From contig JAHLMK010000005.1 in the NCBI GenBank assembly GCA_019915135.1, positions 1,736,001 to 1,800,000 on the forward strand: 64,000 bases of DNA, written 5' to 3'. The stretch comes from Strobilurus pachycystidiatus. Its lineage: Eukaryota; Basidiomycota; Agaricomycetes; Agaricales; Physalacriaceae. Positions 36,780-47,756 of this stretch are shown piece after piece; the first letter of the stretch is position 1; each line of letters starts with the position of its first letter. The position numbers were made by a program, and so were the translations under genes. The notes under the pieces are model-generated. The model did not search any database. It saw nothing but the letters and a program-made list of their open reading frames with translations, and was not told the DNA's origin.

Positions 36780-37327
36780 GCGCCAAATTGCGTAGCGATT
36801 CAATGATGGGAAAATGACCGGCTCTGAAACACTTGGAAGCACCTTGATAATCCCCAGAGCACCAATGCACCATACATATTTCGGCCCCGGATCAAGGTGG
36901 AAACAGACGTGCGCATGATTTGTATCATCATATGGCGGCGAGCTTGTTGTGTCGATGTTGGAGAATGTAGTATATAGTGTACGAGGTAGTGAAACTGTAT
37001 CAGAATGAGCAATTGAGAGGAGAAGTAACAAGCAGTTGACCAGCAGGTTGACTGACAGCATGTGCTGACTGGGAACAATGTCGGAACATTTTGAACAAAT
37101 TGGAACTATGACGGCACGAGTTGCCGGAGGAGGGCCGGCCAAACACAGTAAACTGTTCTGTCCGCATTTGCCTCTGCTCATCGTCTGGGCGGACAACGAC
37201 GACGACAACACTCACCACGATCCGACGCCCTTCACGACGGCGCCGCCAACGCCAGCGCTGGCCCCTACTCATTCTCTCGAGGCTATCCTTTTCGCTACCC
37301 AGTCCTTTCTTGCCACTGTAACACGCC
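36780..37327. other. Spacer between MZT1 and ZDS1
   Basis: About 550 nt. The right part is pyrimidine-rich and Pro/Thr-codon-like in one frame but lacks a domain; most likely the ZDS1 promoter and leader. Confidence 0.45.
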
Positions 37328-40108
37328 ATGCAGCCCTCTGAGTACGAAATACAGCGCGAGGTGGAGGCGCTGCGCGACCTCAAACGACGGTCAGCGACGC
37401 CCGGAGCCCTAGCAATCGACCCAGATCTCCCCAACGCATCGGCAGCGTCGTCGCCGACATCGTCATATTGGTCAGGAGATGGCGAATCCTCCAGCGCCTC
37501 ACACGAGGGCAGCTCTAGCTCAGAGAACACGAGTCTCGACAGCAGCTCCGAACACCCGACGAGGCCCGCCGATGACCCATTTCACCTGTTCTGGGTGCCC
37601 GCCAGCGTCCACCCAGAGATTGCCCCCGCTGAATTCCGCGCCTTCCTCAAGGAACATGCTCGATCCCCGCCGTCCACCGACACGACGGTCAGCCGGTCCA
37701 GCTCGCTGTCGTCGTCGTCCAGCCTGGGAAGGAAGCGGTCCATGCTGAGTAGGCAGTACCGGCCATCGGAAAATGATGGTGTCGGCGAGGACAACGACAA
37801 CGACAATATCGTGCCTTTGCGGCGGAATCGGTCCAGTGTCTATGGGAAGCAGGGTCCGCAACTTACTATCAGCGATCTGCAGAGACTTGAGGAGCTGGCG
37901 GAGGAGGCCTCCGAGAACGATGATCCCACCAAGTTGCGTAGCCTCCTGCGACGGAGTCTTAGCATGAACATGTCGCCCGGCGGTGCGTGCTCAATCCCAT
38001 TATCACAATAGACCTCTCAATGAGGCAATCATGCAGCTATTGACAGTATGGATACCATTTTGGACCTGGGTGATGAAGCTGATGCGCCAATCATCGTGCC
38101 GCCGCCCAATCAAATCCTACGTAGGGCAAATCGCACGAAAATCCGCAAACCAGGTCTTCCCGGCGATGGCGGAGGTCATCGATTTGGCTCCACGAGACGA
38201 GGTGCTGCTGCACGATCGGCTACAAGCCCTATGGCTTCTCCAGTAGAGAAGCGAAGTTCCGACGAGCGCTCTTCTAGCGATCATGGAGACGAGATTCATC
38301 CTACAGCACAACTACGTCGGCGCACTTTTGACCTCGAGGCGGCCCAGGAGCGACCCGATTCCTTCAGTGAAGAAGTCTCCATTTTTGATGCATATGCTCG
38401 CGAGGACGACGAGTCCGAAGATTCTCATATTCCCGTGGTTATCACGGCGTCACCCCCGAAAAACTCGGCACTTGAACTTCCCCCACTGCAGACTGACTCT
38501 CAAACATCTCTAATCGAAGCGCTTGAACCCATTCTTCATCATCCACAACCGCAACGGCTGTTGTCTCCACCCCCAACAGAGCAGCCAACCCAAACTTCTC
38601 GAACTCCCTCTCCAGCAGATTCCGCGCAACACAGCATATCCCCGTCTCGCTCTCCGGAACCTCTAGCATCTCCTTCCCCATCCGCTCACTATTCCCCACC
38701 ATCAGCACAATCCTCTCAACCCCCGTCGTTGTCCCACCCTCCTCCGAGTCCACAGAATCGGAAGGAAAAGGACAAGAAGGGCCTGTTTGGCAAATGGGGT
38801 GTCGACAAGGGAGGCAAGAAAGGTTCAGCGAAGGAGAAGGAGCGAGAGTCTAGAGAGCGTGCTGAGAAAGAGAAGGAATCTGGTTTCTTTGGCTCGCTTT
38901 TCGGTGGTGGAAAGAAAAACAAAGAGAGCGAAGGTGTGCCCATAGGTGGTCACGGCGTCGCTGCCGGTCGAGAGGCTGCGGCCGCGCTTTTGGGATCATC
39001 CAAATCAGCCAAAGCCTACCAACCTCCTCCCTCACCTGTTGGCAGTCCTGGAGTTAACAACTGGTCAAGATATCCCATCCATGTCGAGCGTGCGATCTAC
39101 CGTCTGAGCCATATCAAACTCGCTAATCCCCGGCGGCCTCTCTATGAGCAGGTGTTGATTAGCAACTTGATGTTCTGGTATCTTGGTGTCATCAACAAGG
39201 CGCAAACGCCCCCAGCTTCTGTGAATGGGACTGCCAATGCTGCAGGTGCTGGCGCGGGTGGAGGCCCGACAGGCCTCACTCCGCAGGACGAACAGGAGAG
39301 GGAGCAGAAGGAGAGAGAGCAGAGAGAAAGGGAGCAGCAGGGAAAACTAGAACAGGAACAACGGGAGAAGGAAGAGTCAAAGAAGCGAGAGGCTCCCCCA
39401 AGGCGCGGACCTTTGACGAAGCCCGCTCCTATAGGCGCTGGTGGTGGAAGGCGGGCAGAGACGCCGGTAAAAGGTCCTCAATACGAGATGCAGCATCGTG
39501 TCATGGAGGAAGAATACGGTCACGGAGGTTACAAGACTCCTCATGGAGCGAAGTCACCAGTGCCTACACCTGGGCAGCCATACCGCCAGCAGCAGCAGCC
39601 CTACCTCCAGGGTTCTCAGGACGCGAATGGACCGGACTACTATTATTCTGACACTCAGCCGTACCACCAACCTGTACAGCAGCAGCGGTTACCGCCCGGC
39701 GCCATGCAGCCTGTCAGCGATCCTGTCGCCCGGGGGCAGCAGCCGGCAAACGCTCAGGCCCGGAAATCATCAAAATCCCCGCCTCCGATATCCAACGGCC
39801 CACGACGCTCACGATCGCCTCCACAGCAGGGGTTCAATGTCTATAATGCCGCTGACGCCACTCTGGCGAGTCAAGGAGGTCGTGCCCCAAGTCGCTCATT
39901 ATCAGCGACTGCGATATCGTCACCGCCTTCACCGCAGTCGAATGGGAAGATACGCAAGGGGCACAGTGCGTATGCTGGGGCACCCTCCCACGCGAACGGC
40001 AATCGGCGTCCTCGCACTGCTGAACCCAGTGAGGATGAAGACGTACCTCTTGCGTTATGGCAGCAGCAGCAGCAACAGCAGGCAGCAACGGCGTATAAGC
40101 GGCGATAA
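37328..40108 (+). CDS. ZDS1: Zds1/Zds2 family protein (PP2A-Cdc55 regulator)
   Basis: Two exons (37328-37982 and 38037-40108, phase-1 intron) give 908 residues. The N-terminal conserved block PFHLFWVPASVHPEIAPAEF and the C-terminal Zds_C domain (RYPIHVERAIYRLSHIKLAN, then RRPLYEQVLISNLMFWYLGV) identify the family. Yeast Zds proteins bind the Cdc55 form of PP2A and control mitotic entry, polarity and mRNA-export factor placement. The regions between are disordered: Ser/Pro-rich, a Lys-rich GLFGKWGVDKGGKK, a GFFGSLFGGGKK repeat of the same idea, and a Glu/Gln-Arg run after the Zds_C domain. The tail beyond Zds_C, about 280 residues, is long compared with yeast and ends with a poly-Gln tract. 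Confidence 0.9.
40061..40088 (+). repeat. CAG-type trinucleotide tract in ZDS1
   Basis: Imperfect (CAG)n coding for a run of seven Gln close to the ZDS1 stop codon. Such tracts vary in length between strains. Confidence 0.8.
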
Positions 40109-40415
40109 TGCGTAAGAAGATCCTGCCAATCATCATTGTACTACCTCTAACTAAGCTATGCTTCGCAGACTCCTACCACTAATCTGTGTGTGTGTCGTCC
40201 GTTCCATTTATGTAGGCTGCAACATTTGTCGTGGATCCTGTTCGATTTTTTTCTCGCATGGATGCCTCGATCTCTCGCGTCCCGATACCTACCTTCCTAC
40301 TTACCGTCGCATTGCTTCGAACTACGCACCGCACCTCCTAAGCTAACGATCTTTTCTCTTCACCCGATATCACGGACATGTTTCTTATGTATATGACGGC
40401 ACAGTTCCGGCGAGG

Positions 40416-40835
40416 ATGATTTGGACTACTTTACAACATTACAATATTGCTACCTTTCCATTCTTCTTTCTACTCTGCATATCTGAGCTTGTACTTTGCA
40501 ATCAACATGCCTTACTATTGGTGCGTGAGACTGATGGTACAGTATTGCGCCACATTGATTTTGCAGGGGGGATATACTATGTGACTGCCAGCCGAATGAA
40601 CTTCAAAGTTTCTCATCAACTATATCCAGTGAGATTCATACGTACGCTTCCGTCTTCGTTGACTTCGAGAGCACTGCAGAAGGGTATCGGCCTGCTGCAG
40701 GCTTCAGTGGGTCGCCTGTGGCCGGAATATGAGAGTGAAACAAAGCGGACAACCTGGCCACGAGATTGGATTGAGGCGGTCGAGAACGTCTGGAAAACCA
40801 TTGAAAGCGATAGCAAGAACGTAATTTCCAACTGA
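40416..40835 (+). CDS. Doubtful small open reading frame
   Basis: A 139-residue frame with a hydrophobic start (FPFFFLLCISELVLC) followed by a soluble part (WPRDWIEAVENVWKTIESDS). It lies in the 730-nt gap between the convergent 3' ends of ZDS1 and the helix-hairpin-helix gene, where untranslated regions are expected. I recognise no family. It could be a small real gene or chance. Confidence 0.2.
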   Translation: MIWTTLQHYNIATFPFFFLLCISELVLCNQHALLLVRETDGTVLRHIDFAGGIYYVTASRMNFKVSHQLYPVRFIRTLPSSLTSRALQKGIGLLQASVGRLWPEYESETKRTTWPRDWIEAVENVWKTIESDSKNVISN

Positions 40836-40841
40836 TAGAGG

Positions 40842-41639
40842 TCATTCAATACGAAAGACTGGGTTTACGACACTGGATCCCTACTTTTTGCATGGTCAGG
40901 TATGTTACCGCGAGTAAGGAGAAGATGAACATACAGTCTTCTTGCGAGTGCGGAGTTTCTTCTTGGGCTTCTCCGCCGAGTCAACATCGGAGTCCAATTG
41001 ACGCTTGGTGGCCATGACGGGCGCGCTCTCCTTCGCCTGGGCCGCGTGCCAAATGACTCTCTCCACTTCACCGCGGCCTATAGGATCCTCTGCAGGTGCA
41101 TTACCATTCACGCTAACGGCTATGGCGCCCAAAGCATCATACATCTCTTTGTACGTCTTGTTCGTGTACTTGATGCCTTTCCTCCCACCAGATGGGCGAA
41201 GGAGCTCGACGGTAGCCTCGTCGGAGAAGAAGGGAATGTCTTGTGGATGAACAAGACTCAGAATGAGCGAGGCCGTCGCTGGGCCAACGCCTTTGAGCTC
41301 GCAGAGGACGGACATCGCTTGCTGGACCGCGTCCCAGCCACTGACACTATCAACGTCTAGGCGGATACCCAATGCGCGAGTCGTCACCTCCGTCACCTGC
41401 GTCGACGAATTCTTCTTTATAAGCGCCCGGAGAGTAGGTCGGTTCTGCCCAAACGCAAGTTTGTAGTCCATGATAGTCTGCAGGTCCGACAGTGTTAGAT
41501 GCATCGGGGAGCGGCCATTGGCCACAGCAACAACGCTGTCAACATCAGCCTGCAGCGTGCTCTGGGAGGTAGACATGTCTGTATGCCGCGGCTGAGAGCG
41601 CACTTGAGAAGGGGTCAGACTAGAAAATGGGTTGTTCAT
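40842..41639 (-). CDS. Helix-hairpin-helix conserved fungal protein
   Basis: The main exon runs to about 40921, where RTRKKT meets donor gtatgt; a 50-60 nt intron then joins a short last exon ending FRIE at 40842. Key segments are LTLSDLQTIMDYKLAFGQNR, a helix-hairpin-helix of DNA-glycosylase type (CELKGVGPATASLILSLVHP) and PQDIPFFSDEATVELL. The C terminus is a Lys/Arg-rich nuclear-like tail (EKPKKKLRTRKKT). The conserved catalytic Lys/Asp of HhH-GPD glycosylases is not obvious, so DNA binding rather than base excision is the safer guess. The start is uncertain: ATGs at 41738, 41639 and 41576 are in frame. Confidence 0.75.
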
Positions 41640-42879
41640 TTCGTCTTGGGAGGATTGAACAAAGGTCAGAATATTATTGCCCCTTCGATCACCCATCAAT
41701 ACAGCGTTGATCAAGCACCTGACTCGGACCTGACTCAAACACTTTCATCTCGGTCAACGTGCTTCTTTCTTTTTTGAAAAAATCGGTACACCCCGACGTG
41801 GCTTGACCTCTTGCAGAATATCTGTCCCTCCCCCACCGACGGCCTATCCATCTGTCTTCTTGCCATCAACATAGCAGCCATCCTTGCCCCCTTTGCCGAA
41901 TGGCACTAATGGTACTCCGTGACTGAGGTTTCCTCGAAGAGACAAGCCGGAATAATGTATTGAACCGCATCTTATGGCTATACATCCAGCAGCGATGCCC
42001 TCTTGTGGCGCCAGGCGCGCTGCAGATCGTTATAGAGACTGGAGGTTCACTGACAGGAGCACTGGAATCCCTTCTTCTATAGGCCGCCTTTCGTGCCGTG
42101 ACTTGATTATGTCTGTCGAGTTCTTAGCTGCTTTGTATACAATTGGAATCGAAAGAGCCAGCCCTCTCTCGCGCATGATTTTTGCCGATATCACCTCTAG
42201 GCTCTCGAGTCTCGGATGAACCACAGTACTCGCATACGTACGCAAACTCCACCTAGTTTTGATCCTTGTTTCGTCTCATTAGTAGTGCTTCAGAGGTTTC
42301 TGGAACGTAGTTGGATATTTGGAACTCATGATCAGCCAAGCCATCTTCGAGCTCCAGTTTCCCCTTCATACGCGCATAGCCGCACACTGTTCAAGTTACG
42401 GCGGCACACAGGACCTGCACCGCGTCGCACAACCTGTATACTTACTGTTACCGGACATTTGCTCTAACTCAGACTTATACAGACTGCTGGGGAGTGCACT
42501 ATCCGCCCAAGTTTCGTTGCCGTACGATGCCTGTCAGCAGAGGAAGACTGACCGTCTAATTGCGCCACTTGCAGTTGCATTTGCTCCGCACTGCATTCCC
42601 TCCAATAGCTTGGAAGTCAACTTGACCCGAATCACCACACACAGGATGTTTCAGTCTCGTGCTTTGGAATATTCGTGGAGCCGAAGGTCAAGGGTGTGGT
42701 GTTTCGAGGTGTTTCGACGCGCCACCGATGTATATCAATGCAATCTGGTGGACCAAATCTGACTTGGTTGTGTTTGAGGGTTCTTGCCTCTCAGCTATAA
42801 AAGCTGGCCGCCATGTCCTCAACTCTTCATTCCACTTTGCACATTGAAATTCTTCCATCTCATCCTCTTACTTAACGCC
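41640..42879. other. 1.2 kb spacer and promoter of the secreted-protein gene
   Basis: Short frames only, none with a domain. The right end is the promoter of the secreted-protein gene at 42880, with a TATA box at 42796. Confidence 0.45.
42796..42803 (+). promoter_or_regulatory. TATA box of the secreted-protein gene
   Basis: Consensus TATAAAAG, 84 nt upstream of the ATG at 42880, matching the lectin TATA box exactly. Confidence 0.65.
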
Positions 42880-43428
42880 ATGTATTTCTCTCTTCCCTTT
42901 GCCGCTTTGATGACCTTTGTCTTCGGTGTCGCCGCCCTTCCGAATCCTCTTCCCGCTGACGATGTACGTGGCTCCTGCCTCAGTCTGCCAGCCCATCTGA
43001 CCTTGGGTCCTTCACAGGACGCTCTCTCCAAGCGTGAGGTCTCTTACGGAAACCCCGACCTTGTCGTAGACCAAGGCGACCGCTGGAAGCTCAACTTTGG
43101 ATCCACCGGCGGTCATGATAACGCGTGCCCTGGTCATTGTAAGTTTTCTTTTCGTCGATCCGAGTCCCTCGGCTTGAGGCCCAGAAAACAATCTAATTGA
43201 ATGAAATCGTAGATATCTGCTACATTGGCAAGTCTGGCTCCCGTCACGGCGATGAAAGCTGGGGAAACCCAGACGACATGGTTGACGAAGGGTTGGTTCC
43301 TTTCTTCCCGACAACATTCATATGTACTCAAGGCTGACTTTTGTGGCAGGGACCGCTGGCGCTTCAACTACCCTAACTCTGGCGACGGCCCTTGCGGCGA
43401 TCACTACATCTGCTACTACAACAAGTAG
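42880..43428 (+). CDS. Small secreted two-repeat protein with Kex2 site
   Basis: Four exons (42880-42963, 43018-43138, 43213-43291, 43350-43428; phases 0, 1, 2) encode 120 residues. Residues 1-20 are a clear signal peptide (MYFSLPFAALMTFVFGVAA), followed by a short propeptide ending in Lys-Arg (residues 33-34), a Kex2-type site. The predicted mature part, 86 residues, consists of two related units: the first contains GNPDLVVDQGDRWKLNFG and CPGHYICYIGK, the second GNPDDMVDEGDRWRFNYP and CGDHYICYYNK. Each has one CX5C pair and the HYICY core. I do not recognise the family. A secreted defence, signalling or effector-like role is possible but not shown. A consensus TATA box precedes it. Confidence 0.82.
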
Positions 43429-43908
43429 ACACTTCAGAGTCAGTAAGATCGCGGCATTGTCGCGGCGGCACTGTAACAATTGTCATAAGGACCCTCATAA
43501 CAATTGAACTTGTTTACTTTCAAGCAAGACTCTTACCCAACACTACACGAACAACAGCTTTCCAAAGCACAGAAATTGAACAGGTAATGGAAACTGCACA
43601 ATGAAACACACGAAACCGTGACAGCGGGCGTCTTACGATCAGTAGATAATGGTGAATCAGACGCGAACGAGACTCGCGATAACGAATCCTTGACTCTCAA
43701 ATCAGTCTCGTAGTAAAAGCTTTAGCAGCTGCAGCATTCTCGATTGGTGTCGGTTCGTCGGGTTCCTATACAACGGAACATTAGGGTTATCCAGTATACT
43801 AGTTGATGTATCGGGGTGCTGTACTACTACGGTGGGCGCGATACCACAAAAAGAGAGTCAGAAATAAGGTTGATGTCGGTGTCGCGCAAGTTCATTCCAG
43901 GGCGTCGG
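43429..43908. other. Spacer after the secreted-protein gene
   Basis: 480 nt containing the 3' region of the secreted-protein gene and that of the convergent gene at 43909. No coding signal. Confidence 0.5.
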
Positions 43909-45304
43909 TCAAAAGATGCTCGACAGTCGCCTTGTGCTCCTCGAGAGTCGTCTTCGCATGGTCGTCCAAAACGCTAGTTTGCTTTGCCTCAAGTCATGCT
44001 GTACCTCCCCGTTCACTTCCAGGCTAGCTTCACAGGCACACGGGCTTCCAGATCGTTTACAGCGCCGACATGGTTCCCTCTCCACCACATCAGCCGCAGA
44101 CTCCAATGAGGTATCTTCAGACGGAAGTGAGAATTGCGGCGTGAGTTCCTGTGCGGTCGAATTGGACCTTCGGCTGCCTGCAAACCAGTCCGAAGTCCCA
44201 AGTTCAGGCGTCGGGAACGTCAAAACAACCGAAGGAATGCGCGCCCTTTCGTCTTGAGAGGTTCGGCCTTCACGATATACGTCTTCGTTTGGTCTGCTGT
44301 TTTCTGTGCTGGGAGTGATGAATCCACGTGTATGGTCGTCTCGGAGGTTTAGAGGTTTCCATTCAGGAAAAGTGTTGACGTCCTCGATGATTGGCGAGAG
44401 ATCATTTTCAAATGAACAGGATGCAGAGCCAGACAACGAATTGGATGGACGAACAGGCTAAGGACGAGTCAATAAGCAATCAATCAAACTATGGGGAGAG
44501 CTGACCATAGTCTGGTTTGAGTCTCTGCTTCGCTCGTGGGATCTAGGGCGTCCAATTTGAGGAAGTGACAGATTCTCTCCCTTGGACGCAGGAGATGAAT
44601 GGAGTTCTGTGGAGCTGAACCTGCGCTTGAGGCGAGTCTGGAAAAGATATGAGCAAGGAGTTGAGACTGTCGACAGGAACGAGCTAGCCTTGAGGGAGGA
44701 AGGAGAGCTACTGTTAGGCTTGACGGCAGTCTGTGATATGTTATTCAATGGCGGGATGTGATAGTAAAACACATAACACAAACGCTGATCCTCCTACTCG
44801 CGCTAAGTTCTTCACCATAGGATGTCTGTATGCCAACCGTCATTTCACTTAGTCATTTGTTCGTGAATCCAAGTAAGTACCTCTGACGCATTCTGTTCGA
44901 AATTGGTGACTTGACAGGGAGGATTTTGAAAAGGACTCACAGAATCTGCTCTTTGTCTAAGAGTTGGCATGGGCGAGACCTTAAAATGGTCAAACAATTG
45001 CACGGAAGACAGCAAGGCATCTTACCATCACGCCAAACTCATTGACCTGACGATGCGATGAGCATGGCAAGCAAGTCTCCACTGCAAAACAACAACGCAC
45101 CTCAGGACAGCAATAGTATGTCCTGACCCTAACAGGCGTGCTCGTCTTTCCGTCTCGCGAGTTGAGCGTGACGACCGAGTTCCATGATGCGATGCTGTCC
45201 TGGCGTTCATTGCCAATTCGGTAGATCGGATCCGTGTACGAAGGGGGTATCTCAAAAGGCGGTCTAGGCAGAATTATCGTGTAGAGTAGCTGTAGTTTCT
45301 TCAT
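43909..45304 (-). CDS. Ser/Thr-rich protein of unknown function
   Basis: Five inferred exons, all joined in phase 0: 45304-45101, a 21-nt exon (VNEFGVM), a 39-nt exon (VSPMPTLRQRADS), 44730-44506 and 44457-43909, together about 345 residues. The N terminus is ordered-looking (KLQLLYTIILPRPPFEIPPS, then DSIASWNSVVTLNSRDGKT and VRTYYCCPE), while the rest is Ser-rich and disordered. A Cys cluster (EPCRRCKRSGSPCACEA) lies near the C terminus, followed by a basic tail (RRRLSRSTRRLS). No known domain. The consistent phase-0 structure with good donors supports a real gene. Confidence 0.6.
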
Positions 45305-45573
45305 GACGGGTAGAAGGAGTTGAGGCGCCGCGACGGTAGGAGAAAGAAAGGATGTTAGGGGCGAGTGCTTGTGTGTTGAGGTTCTCTCAAGTGCACGTGA
45401 CTGTTCTCCGCCACATAAAGTCTAAATTGCACAGTAGCGGCCCTTCCAATGTCCTTAGGATCAGACAGATTAGATTATTGAAGGATACAGCACATGTGAT
45501 TTTTACATAGCATAGCATGGGTAGCAGTGATAATCATGGATAATGAAGTAGACAGTAAGGATGGGGCACCCAA

Positions 45574-47324
45574 TCAGTATCTCCGTCGAGCCACCAAAAG
45601 AGAGCGATTCAACACCATCTTCAGACCCTTGGCCTCCAAGTACTCCATCGACTGCTTTACCGTGGGACCCATCAACACCTCAGATGTCGAATGCAGCGTG
45701 AGCGACTTGAAAACGCCCTCTGACACGCGAGCCTCAAGGGCGTCGACAAAGTCCTGCCTGTCAAACGCCGTCAACGGTGCCACACTGAATGTGTATGACA
45801 TCGTCATCGAAAGAGACGCCAACTGCGGAATGAACGTCGAACGATGGAGTCCAAGGAGGTCAATGAAAAGCTCCAGCTCGCGGTTCAAAGACGAGGTGTA
45901 GTGGGAGAAGCTCATCCGGAGAGTAGTGAGGGCGGTGCAAGTATGCATGAGGGGAATAAACCCAAATTCTGTGGATAACGCGGAACTGCGGGCGATTGGT
46001 GCGGCAAGTGGGAGATCGACGGATTCGAAAGAAGTGAGACGGGTCTGCGAGCGTTCGAGGAGATCCTCCAATGATAGGAAAAGCTCGTGGTGCTCTCTCA
46101 ACGTCTGCGGATGACGATAATTCGACTGTAACGAAGCAGAGTGGAGGCGAGGGAGGGTGAGGGCGTCGAGCAATGCCGGCGAGCACGCCTCAATGGAAGT
46201 GATGCCATTGTGCTGAATGGCAGACATGAATCCAGCTCTGGGATCGACTGCGTTGTCCAACACGGAAAGAAACTGGAGCGAGGGCTGGCTCTTGATGAGC
46301 CCAAGCGCCTTGCCCGCAGAGCCTGTGTTGAGAAGCAATAATTTCCGAACACCACTACCAAATGAGGATGTAAATGACACTGTGTGAAAGTTTTGGATGT
46401 CCACAGTGTGGAGGAGGGGAGCGTTTTCGAAACAGTCGGGGATGCGTCGGACTTCAGAGAAGTTATAAGAGTTGATGCGAATGACGACCTTGGTCAACGC
46501 GGAGAAGGTGTGCGATGTCTCCATTAGCGGTGCCAATTGGTCGGGTGTCATTGAAAGCTTGACAGAACTCCACCGCTGTGCTTCAGCAGTGTAAAGCTGG
46601 AAGAGCTCCCCAGCGTCCTCATCAGCGGGACTGTACTGATTCCATTTTATCTTGAGTAGATAGGAGCCAGAGTTTGCCAACGCAAGCTCGATGTTGTGTG
46701 TCAGGAGGGGAACGTCAAGCCGATAGGCATCGGGGATGTTGATCAATTGGTTTGTCCAAAGGGCGCGGGAGCATAGAGTGAGCGAAACATAGCGGAAGGC
46801 GCGGGAGACCATGGCATATCGCCAGGGCCCCACAGTGAAAGACGGGTTTAGGACGTCAACAGAGGAACCCCCATCGGCGTAGCAGATGATGATGGCCAGA
46901 ACTTCGGCGGGTAGTCGTCGAGCAGCCGACAGCCCGCGCTTGATCTCCAGGGATAGTGTCCATACCCGAGGGTATGAGCCGGAACACCTCGAATCGGACT
47001 CCTGGATTTGACGAACAAGGCGCTGCGCCTCGGCATCAAGCTGGAGGAGGCGATTGTGTTCGTGTTCGCTGAAGTCGTTGGAACGCAAGAGGTACTCGTT
47101 CAACGCCTGCACGCTCTCTGTAAGGCCGGAGCACGAGTCCTGAATGGTTTGGTGTTCCTCCTGGGAATACGGGCGTTTCACATACGGTTCGACCTTTGAG
47201 TTATAGTTGAGAACATGTAGCGGCCGAGATGATTACCAGCACGCACCGGTCTCGGTCTTGGCGTCCTATGTAGCCAGAGCGTCTTCTTCGAGACGTACAA
47301 CGGTTTTGACGATGCGACAGCCAT
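45574..47324 (-). CDS. F-box-like/LRR protein
   Basis: Two exons: a 78-nt first exon (47324-47247, starting MAVASSKPL) and a long second exon (47193-45574), about 565 residues. The long frame alone has no ATG near its beginning (it opens with GTG), so the upstream exon is needed; it joins in frame with a 53-nt GT-AG intron. The N-terminal third is a coiled coil (NRLLQLDAEAQRLVRQIQES) followed by an F-box-like block (AARRLPAEVLAIIICYADGG; AMVSRAFRYVSLTL). The remainder is leucine-rich-repeat-like. This is the common basidiomycete F-box layout. A role as SCF adaptor is inferred. Confidence 0.8.
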
Positions 47325-47756
47325 ATTGAGGATGGCTACGATGCTGAATAACCTGTGGCACAAACTTGGCGAACTGTCCAATGTCGTGGAAAGAGAGAGA
47401 GACTGAAGCTGCTTGGGGGGATCTATATGCAAAGAGACCCTGACAATAACAAAGGTGAACCAGCCATAGCGTGACCGAGTTGTAGCCCAATTGATCGAAC
47501 AATAGCAGAGCCAGCTGCTGGCTACCAAATCCGGTCAATAATGACCCAAGTACGACCCTTTACCCGGCACAACAAAAGACCCCATTCCAGATGGTCCACA
47601 GCAGAATAATGCACAAACAAAGCTGAGATAAGATCATTTGAACGCATCTGCCTTTTCTTGACCAGTGTTGAGCGATTCGAGAATCTGCACCCACGAATGC
47701 AGTTCGTGATGATGCACATCGAGTAAGACGACACGAGATGAGAACAATAACGTCTA
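47325..47756. other. Spacer between F-box-like gene and RER2
   Basis: 430 nt between tandem minus-strand genes; it should hold the F-box gene promoter. Nothing else recognised. Confidence 0.5.

Noticed and set aside
36277..36873. 198-residue minus-strand frame
   Set aside because: It is the antisense shadow of MZT1 and has no domain or ATG-supported structure.
47322..47528. Longer minus-strand frame upstream of the F-box-like gene
   Set aside because: Only its last 26 codons, from the ATG at 47324, are needed; the portion before that lacks coding features and is likely promoter.
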